Assembly: GCF_964355755.1 (NCBI RefSeq)
Contig: NC_092672.1
Location: 28,270,501-28,334,500 of the forward strand
DNA: 64,000 bases
Source of the DNA: Antedon mediterranea
Taxonomy: Eukaryota > Echinodermata > Crinoidea > Comatulida > Antedonidae
Direction: 5' to 3'
This document shows, one piece after another, positions 57,112 to 64,000 of the stretch; the first letter of the stretch is position 1; every line of letters starts with the position of its first letter. The notes beneath the pieces were generated by a model. The model had not been told where the DNA came from. It saw nothing but the letters and a program-made list of their open reading frames with translations, and ran no database searches. A program made the position numbers and the translations under genes.

Positions 57112-57768
57112 TACCTCCGCCAAGGAGGTATATGTAATCGGTAGTGTGTGTTTGTTTGTTAGCAGGATTACTCAAAAAGTACTAAATACAAGATCTTGAC
57201 CAAAATGAATGTACAGATAGATATGTGGTCAAGGACCATTCCATTAAATTTTGGGACCATTTGGGGACCATGGTCCCAATTCTGGACTACTTTTAAATAT
57301 ACTTTTCAGACCTGCTAGTGTTAAAAGATAGGACAGAAATTTCAAAAGCCGGTGAGCAGTCTTAAAGTAACAAGTAAACTAAAATTGTATTTTCTCGAGA
57401 ACTACTTGTCTAAAAAACTTTATTTTTGTACAAGAAGTAAGAGTTATGTTTTGTGATTTGTAATTTTAAAACATAATTAGATTTAATGTACAAGTTTTTT
57501 GATACGAGTAGTTTAAAAACCCTATTTCTTTTCAAATTCACTCGTTTGATTTTCGCGTTTCTGTTCTATTGTTAGTCGGCTGAAGCTATTGTTAGTTGAA
57601 AAGGCGTGTTACATAACCTTTACACCAAATTCGCATACACATGCTTATATTGTGTAATTAGCCTAATTCACACACATCATTAAGACACACACTTTCCGGT
57701 GACTAAATCTGATGTAGAACAATTTTACAGTAGGCGGAGGTATGCACTCTCGGAGTGGCTTTCTAGTT
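57112..57768 (+). mobile_element. Helitron-like non-autonomous element (CCTCCGCC family)
   Basis: It begins TACCTCCGCCAAGGAGG, itself a hairpin, includes GTTTGTTTGTTAGCAGGATT and ACTCAAAAAGTACTAAATAC, and ends AGGCGGAGGTATGCACTCTC, GGAGTGGCTTTCTAG before TT. The end has a CACTC-TCG-GAGTG hairpin followed 6 bases later by CTAG and then T, as at Helitron or Helentron 3' termini. Elements of this type recur in many marine invertebrates. The classification is my inference. Confidence 0.65.
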
Positions 57769-58344
57769 TTTTAGGTAGCACCTACTTATGTCAATTTTAG
57801 AAAACATTTTTTTCAGCAAACAATACAATTGTTTTTCATTGAAAGCATTGCATCACTGCATTGTTTTTTGGGAGCAGTCCATCATTGTTATAGTTCTATG
57901 ATGTTTATCGGTGTAGAACAATGGATTGGTATCATAGACAAAAGCTATATTAAGCAGATTACATTACAATAAAATTACAGTATGTTGAAAGCTAGAAGAA
58001 AAAATCCAAACTGGCATGATGAACTATTTATAGTTTTCTTAAAACAAATCATTAAAACAAGAAACCATAACAAATTCATGGAAACTTTGTCAATATCGCA
58101 GGCTAGGTTTCAGTTATCAAATGAACAATGGTTTTAATTAATTTTGTAGAAAAAAAACCATAAGAAATATCTGCATTTTCAAGGAATAAAACAATATATT
58201 TGTTTAAATATTATATTAATAATATTATGAGTGTTAATTTAAATTTTTGGAGCTACAGTACCTAACACATTTAGGAACAAGTATTAAAATGTCGAGGATG
58301 TCCAAAAAGATGGGTTTTATTGTATTTTATAAAACAATGTACAA

Positions 58345-58660
58345 TAGATCCTCTCCTTTAGGACACCTCTATTCAGGGGACATCCCTATATTGTGACATA
58401 AAATGTACAAGAGGAAATGCACCTTGTAACCAAGTCAATCTAACAACAGGATGCTGAGTTCAGAAGATCAAAGGGTTTATAAATCTATGGCTGTGAGTGT
58501 GACTCTTAACATACACCACACACCAGAATATGTACAAATAGCACAGTACTGTTGGTATTTGATTGGTAAGAAGATCAAAGGACTGTTATGGGTTCCTAGC
58601 TTGTTTTCAGTGGACACTCCTATTATGGAAACACTTTATTGGACCAAGGCAATCTAACAA
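58345..58660. mobile_element. GGGGACAC-type MITE, long copy
   Basis: CAATAGATCCTCTCCTTTAG, GACACCTCTATTCAGGGGAC, then a 200-bp interior, and TGGACACTCCTATTATGGAA, ACACTTTATTGG. Terms recur at spacing unlike the short copies, so this may be two adjacent or nested copies. Ends are uncertain. Confidence 0.45.
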
Positions 58661-58829
58661 CAGGACAGCTCGCCATGCGAAAATAGGAACTCCTAACTAA
58701 CAGGCCTTTGATCTTTAATGTCAGGCTGCGACGAATACATACAGTACTGTACCAATACCATATGTACATATTCTCTGTATTTAAAAAAAAATATATATTT
58801 TCCAGGTACATCTTATTCTTATGTAGGGG

Positions 58830-58876
58830 AATTTTACAGTAGACGGAGATTTGTACTCTCGGAGTACCCTCTAGTT
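58830..58876 (+). mobile_element. Solo 3' end of the Helitron-like family
   Basis: AATTTTACAGTAGACGGAGA, TTTGTACTCTCGGAGTACCC and TCTAG/TT align base for base with the last 47 bp of the element at 57112-57768. The hairpin is GTACTC-TCG-GAGTAC, keeping base pairing at changed positions. Confidence 0.75.
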
Positions 58877-59360
58877 ATTATTATTATTGCCTTGGTTGGA
58901 CTGTGTTTCGAACAACCTTCAACTACAGTATACACTAGTTTAAACACTATAGCCATGCCCCACTTGCTAAGTAAATCCAAAGAATTAAAGTTTTAAATGT
59001 ATTACAACACCACACCCATTAACACGATAATACCAGGATAAATTAGCTAAGGAGAGACAAGAAGATTAAATTTACTTATAAAGATTAACGCGTTGGAAAG
59101 TATCATTTTTCATTACATCAATTAGTTGGCCGAGTATTTATTTACAACCAAAAAAAAAATGTTAATCAAATTTTATTGGCTTTCATAAAAGGTAAAACAA
59201 ACAGGAAGAAGCATTAATTAATAATAATAATTTAATGAAATTGTGTTATTGTGTCAATTTTGAATACAATTAAATAAGAAATAAAATATGTCAGTAAACT
59301 TTAAAAATTTAAAAATAAACAAAACAAATGGATAAACAATGACAACATTTAAATTAAAAT

Positions 59361-59620
59361 AAGGTTTAGTTTCTAAAATGTGACCAATTAGAGGTTTTAA
59401 TGTCTCAGTGGGTGGCTTTGATTCTTTAAATAAATTAATGTATAAATCAAAATTAAATTTAGGTGAAAGAATGAATAATCATTGAAGTTGTCTCTATTTA
59501 GAGGTAACCATTTAATTATTTAGGTTTAATTTCTAAAATGTGACCAACTAGAGGTTTTAAATGCGCAGTGGGTAGCTTTGATTCTTTTAATAAATTAATA
59601 TAAATTAAAATTAATTCAAG
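59361..59620. repeat. Direct repeat of about 100 bp (two copies)
   Basis: GGTTTAGTTTCTAAAATGTG, ACCAATTAGAGGTTTTAA and AGTGGGTGGCTTTGATTCTT at 59362-59463 recur at 59522-59617 with a few substitutions. Confidence 0.85.
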
Positions 59621-60824
59621 ATTGAATTTTTTTATTTCATTTATTTTCATTGCTTTTTGTTTTTTTATTTTCGTCATATTGTATTTTTCTTAAATTGCAT
59701 TAATTGACTTTAGTGTAAATTGTTTTTTTTGTTAATATTCAAATTAATATTTTGTAGTTCAACCTATATTTTAGGTATATATTCATAACTACAGGTAATT
59801 GTTTTTCTTTTTGCGATAGAAGCTAAGCCTACGCTTCAAATTTGCGAATGCAAGGTAAGCGGAGAACTATCGATGCATAATTTGTAAGTATCCACAGGCA
59901 ATGCAATTAATCCCAAGAGCTGGATTTTGTTTTTACTAATCAATGATGGTTCATGCAATTAAATCTGATCAGAATAAAGAATTATTCACAAATGACAGAA
60001 AGCATAAAATGGTGAATCAGTTGCCAAACAGTTTGACTGCCAGCTACGAAATGGAACAAGAAATGTGTTTTTCACTCTGCAGTTTTAGAAACTTAATAAA
60101 AAACAGGGAAGAAAAAATTGTAAATAAATAATGAGTAAATCAGATAATTTTGACTATATTAATATCATGAATTGTTTTTAAAAAAGTTCCTAGAAAAATA
60201 TTGATTATCAAATTAAAGTTTATTTAGAAATTACAGAAAAAAAACAATCACTACAATACACACTCAAAACAAAAAAGAACAAAAAAAAATTTAAATTACC
60301 AAAATGAATTTGTCGAGTCTTTTAAAATGGATGTACTGTAACACTAAATGACAACTGAGTTGTACAGTAGCTTGCCATAGCATAATGGACTTGACCAAAA
60401 GTAATAACAATTGTTTGTTTTAATAGGTCAATTATAGAGAAAAACTTTATATTATAGTTACAGTATATTGTTTACTGCTTAAATAAAGCACAATATGGGC
60501 ACAAGTTGGGTAGGTCATGAATATTCATAATTCAATGACTTCAATAGAGGGCAGACTGCATCTGACTTTGTAGTCTAACCAGTTAGCTAGGTTTTACAGT
60601 ACTGTATACCACAATGACTCATCCATGGTAGCACAGTTACTTTTAAATTTTTTAAATTAGATGAAACAATTTTGATAGACCATTTTCATATGATAAAAGC
60701 TTTTAAAATTTGTATAAAATCATAAATAATACTAATACCTGATAATAAACAATAAAATAAAATTATCTCGAGAATTTTAAGACCTGTTGCGTTCAGAATG
60801 CTGGGAAATATTGTGCATAGCCAT

Positions 60825-60935
60825 AATACGTAATTTTGGCCCTCTATTGGCAGAACCTCCTCTAAGCGGTCACCTCCCGTAAGTGGCAATTTTTCCCGGT
60901 CCCTAGGGTGGCTGCTTACGGATGTTAAACTGTAT
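60825..60935. mobile_element. GGGGACAC-related repeat fragment
   Basis: TTGGCAGAACCTCCTCTAAG, CGGTCACCTCCCGTAAGTGG and GGTGGCTGCTTACGGATGTT form a diverged member of the AGAACCTCTATTAAG repeat class. Confidence 0.4.
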
Positions 60936-61616
60936 TCCTATGATACTTTGGAAATAGATACAGTACCGAGAATCGGCTGGTAATATTATGACTATAGTTT
61001 GTTTAGTTTGCATGGATCACAAATCACAGACACCATATGGAAAAGGACATAACCTTTTTATGTAATCAACTTTATAAATATCGCATAAATTAAAGTCAGG
61101 TAGACCTGGTATGGGAAAACATATACTGTAAAAATAAACTATTCCTAAGTAGATGTTTAGCAAACTATGTAAGGTTGTTTTTGATTTAGTGGCGTTGTAC
61201 TGTATGTGTGCGGTGCTTTCCAGAATGATCGTAACATCAAAATGGTACATAGCGTTCTCGTCACCAACTAGCCATTCATTCATAGTATTGATAGTAGTAG
61301 TCTATCTGTATGCCTATCTGTATGGCAACTATAGAATAGACCAGAGACATGACTTGCCTAAAACTTTTAGCTGATATATTTTATTGAAATATTTTGTTAT
61401 CAAAGAGTTGTACAAGTATAATTATGTTTTATGAAATTATGTCAAGTGTGTTTAATATTTTTTAAATTTGAGTTAATTTAGATAAGAAAAAAAAGCAAAT
61501 AGATTATGGAGCGGCTAGCTCTGAATATACAATACTAAGTACCGGTAGTTTAAAATTATACATTTTCAAAGGTCAAACGCCTAGTCTGATACGTTTCGAT
61601 ATATTCAATATTGAAC

Positions 61617-61725
61617 TCAATGTGGTTAAGATGCTTGGCTACCGAACCAAGGGTCTTGGTTCAATCATATCTCAAATCATATCATTATATAAAAAAACTC
61701 CACTCGCAAAGATTTTGTTTACGAT
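61617..61725 (+). mobile_element. tRNA-derived SINE family A, copy 4 (decayed)
   Basis: CAATGTGGTTAAGATGCTTGG, CTACCGAACCAAGGGTCTTG, GTTCAATCAT (decayed B box) and AACTCCACTCGCAAAGATTT follow the family A order with internal loss. Confidence 0.65.
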
Positions 61726-61956
61726 TTCCAAATTTAGAGATGGTGAATGAATTAGGGTATGGTTATCCGTGGTATTACATAGAAAAAGATCGAACATGGC
61801 AAGGTTTAGCATTATAAAGAGTAAATGGAAATTGAATGGGCAATAAACCAATTCTTTTGATTCACACAAATAAATTTACCCAGTCACAAACAGGTTTCAT
61901 GTTATGTAATAACAGTATGACATTTTGCCAAACTTTAAACCTAGCTGATAGACATT

Positions 61957-62047
61957 GGTAATAGCCTGGCATTGTCTAAGGTAATAGCCTGGCATTGTCT
62001 AAGGTAATAGCCTGGCATTGTCTAAGGTAATAGCCTGGCATTGTCTA
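61957..62047. repeat. 23-bp minisatellite, 4 copies
   Basis: Four essentially identical units of GGTAATAGCCTGGCATTGTC followed by TAA. Confidence 0.95.
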
Positions 62048-62147
62048 GTTGCTATATTCATTTTCTTTCTTTTTTTAGCAAAATATAGTTAATACAAACT
62101 GGGGAATACTCAGTATAGAGTAGACTAAAATGCAATCTGTGACCTTA

Positions 62148-62188
62148 AATTAGATTTGTTTAAATGTAGGGAATGTGGCTTTAAAAAT
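62148..62188. mobile_element. Terminal fragment of the 626-bp MITE family
   Basis: AAATTAGATTTGTTTAAATG followed by TAGGGAATGTGGCTTTAA is the reverse complement of a diverged left end of the element at 52291 (TTAAAGCCCCATTCCCTACG). Confidence 0.6.
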
Positions 62189-63329
62189 ATTTAGAAATTA
62201 AAATTAGTCTATTTACATATTTTACTATAAAAATTCAATTTTGGTTTTAAATAAAAAATACTTTTAACATAATTCTAGCATATTGCTAATAAACAATGCC
62301 ATTTTAAATTTGATGTTCCTTCGTCAGTTTCTAGCCACCGATCGTGTCAAATGAGACACAAATTAATGATGAAATTTCTCATGAATAATTTACGTGAAAT
62401 TGTCTTTCTCATTCTAACTTTACTCAACAGACCTTAAATCAATATTACCACATACACTTTCAATCATATTATTATTGAACGAATGAGTTGTGTACAGAAA
62501 TTTCTCGAAAGAAAATTTAAATGAAATTACAATCATCCTCAAATAAGATACTAAGGAAATTCGGATTAGTCCCTCAACTGGCTTGAAGTACATTATCCCA
62601 CAATGCAACTCACAAAGCCGCCTTTTCTTGGAAAAATTGATTATAAACCGTTACTTGTTATTAAGATTATGCCGATGCAAGACTCGGATGTTCCAACACT
62701 CCTGAATTCTCTAGGAGCGCCCCGAATTTTCATCCAATCTCCCAAAAATTTCCCAAAATGTTGGTTTTATTTTAGGAAAGACACATTTTTTAAACCCATT
62801 GCTATCTGAACTGTGTTTTTGAGAAGGATTTCTGTATTTATTAAATCCGATTAGTTGCTAGAATGTGCGACGCACCTGATAAGAAGTTAAACGTTAAAAC
62901 ACTCAATCAACTTTTCAATCTACAGAAGGTTGGAATGTCAGCAGACCTCCCAACTCTCCCGCTTTGATGCAATTTCTTGTGATTTCTTTGGAAAAAGAAC
63001 ATCCAATAATAATTTATATTTTCTACTACTTCTCAATTTGCTCTAGAAGAGAATAGAAAACATACTAATGTATAATATCAGTGAATAATGAGTTTGGCAC
63101 TGAATTTTCCACCTATTAGACTTTCCCATGTTTATTATTAGTACTTTAGTATTGGTGTTCCAATCTTTAGCTTTTTAACAGAGCAGCTTGTTTTGATGCA
63201 TTTTTGTTCAAAATGTTATAGCACGCTCTATAGCTTAGACTTCATAAAAACCTTATGATTATTTCATTACTGTATGTCTGGCCAATACATTATTGTTGTG
63301 TAAATATTGTGTGTTTGAGAAAAAAGAAT

Positions 63330-63445
63330 AAAATGAGGGCTCCCTTCATAAAATCCCCATTAAACATGAATAAATTGAGGGCTCCCTTCATAAAATTCTA
63401 TTAAACAACATGAATAAATTGAGGGCTCCCTTCATAACATTTTAT
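63330..63445. repeat. About 45-bp tandem repeat, 3 copies
   Basis: TGAGGGCTCCCTTCATAAAA followed by ATTAAACATGAATAAAT repeats three times; the last is truncated. Confidence 0.9.
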
Positions 63446-63722
63446 AAATGACATTCAATTCATATCAAAATTTGTAATTTATATTACCGATTCTGAGAAA
63501 GTACACCCCTAACTTAGACAGTAATTTCAGTTTACTACTTAGATTCCTAAGTATTAATTAATGAAAATGCCTAAAGAATTTGGTGATTTGATTTTTATAA
63601 AAATCAGAGATGATTAGACTATGGAATCAATTGGTTGATTTGGCTCGAAATGACCATTAAAACAAAATATCTGCAAGCAATTCCTTAATAATGGTGGTCT
63701 CATGAATACCAGGCTAGTCATC

Positions 63723-64000
63723 TTAAAGACCCCTTCCCTGCAATTTTGGACGTTTTTTGGAAAATAATACATATATATCACTTTAAAAACATTAAACCAT
63801 GTCATTCCTTGTCTTAAATGTACGTTTTATGGTAAATTATGATAAAAAGTGAGAAACAATGCACTACCTAAGTAGCTCGCGGCGATCGACCTCTCGTGGA
63901 CGGTCTTAGGCCTAGCCTAGCTAGGCTTAGTTTTGTAGGCCTAGCTGGTAAACATCGATAACGTACGAACATCGTACGCTAGCTATATACCTAGCCTGAC
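63723..64000. mobile_element. 626-bp TTAA-flanked MITE family, copy B (inverted, cut by window end)
   Basis: After TTAA at 63723-63726 the sequence from 63727 to the window end is the exact reverse complement, as far as I can check by eye over all 274 bases, of 52643-52916 in copy A. The rest of the copy lies beyond 64000. Confidence 0.93.

Larger units (their letters stand above)
42568..64000. other. Region upstream of the first visible aPKC exon: no confirmed gene
   Basis: If aPKC starts in the window, this is its 5' intron and promoter; otherwise it is intronic throughout. No exon encoding the first PB1 strand (VRVKAYYRG-like, ending in a GG/GT donor) was found on the minus strand. It contains tandem arrays, SINEs and MITEs listed separately. 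Stretches 42570-43490, 45100-46020, 47240-47960, 49050-49700, 49820-51310, 53040-53270, 55930-57110, 58880-59360 and 62190-63320 show no recognised feature. The patch 53340-54400 has more CpG than its surroundings and may be regulatory. Confidence 0.6.

Overview
The window is animal nuclear DNA: AT-rich, with short exons, long introns and many dispersed and tandem repeats. It holds parts of two conserved genes lying tail to tail. The repeat content (tRNA-derived SINEs, palindromic MITEs, CCTAGG-rich patches) and single-copy atypical-PKC architecture suggest a marine invertebrate deuterostome, most likely an echinoderm. That placement is inference; nothing here proves the taxon.

Left end, + strand (99-3381): the last five exons of D-2-hydroxyglutarate dehydrogenase (D2HGDH), about the C-terminal two thirds of the FAD enzyme, ending in a normal stop with a poly(A) signal about 75 bases later. 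Its 5' exons lie left of the window.

Middle, - strand (7363-42567): thirteen coding exons of an atypical protein kinase C (aPKC, PRKCI/PRKCZ type). They run PB1, pseudosubstrate, C1 zinc finger, linker, kinase domain and C-terminal tail, with all exon phases consistent. The exon holding the start codon and the first PB1 strand was not found. It must lie upstream, between 42568 and 64000 or beyond. The two genes converge on a 4-kb intergenic region (3382-7362) with an AT-rich degenerate tandem array and a nearly perfect 12-copy, 37-bp satellite.

Right third (42568-64000): no confidently coding sequence. It carries nested and reconstructable transposon insertions. A 626-bp TTAA-flanked MITE sits inside a tandem-repeat unit, and an identical inverted copy starts at 63727 and runs off the window. 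A SINE is inserted inside a MITE and another inside a tandem-repeat unit. A Helitron-like element at 57112-57768 has a covarying 3' hairpin.

The two genes have no evident functional link: one is mitochondrial 2-hydroxyglutarate oxidation, the other cell-polarity signalling. Open leads are a phase-compatible candidate internal first exon of aPKC (28462-28518), an unexplained candidate terminal exon (36481-36588), a candidate start exon (53280-53354) and a splice-donor minisatellite in D2HGDH (291-383). All alignments and translations were done by eye.
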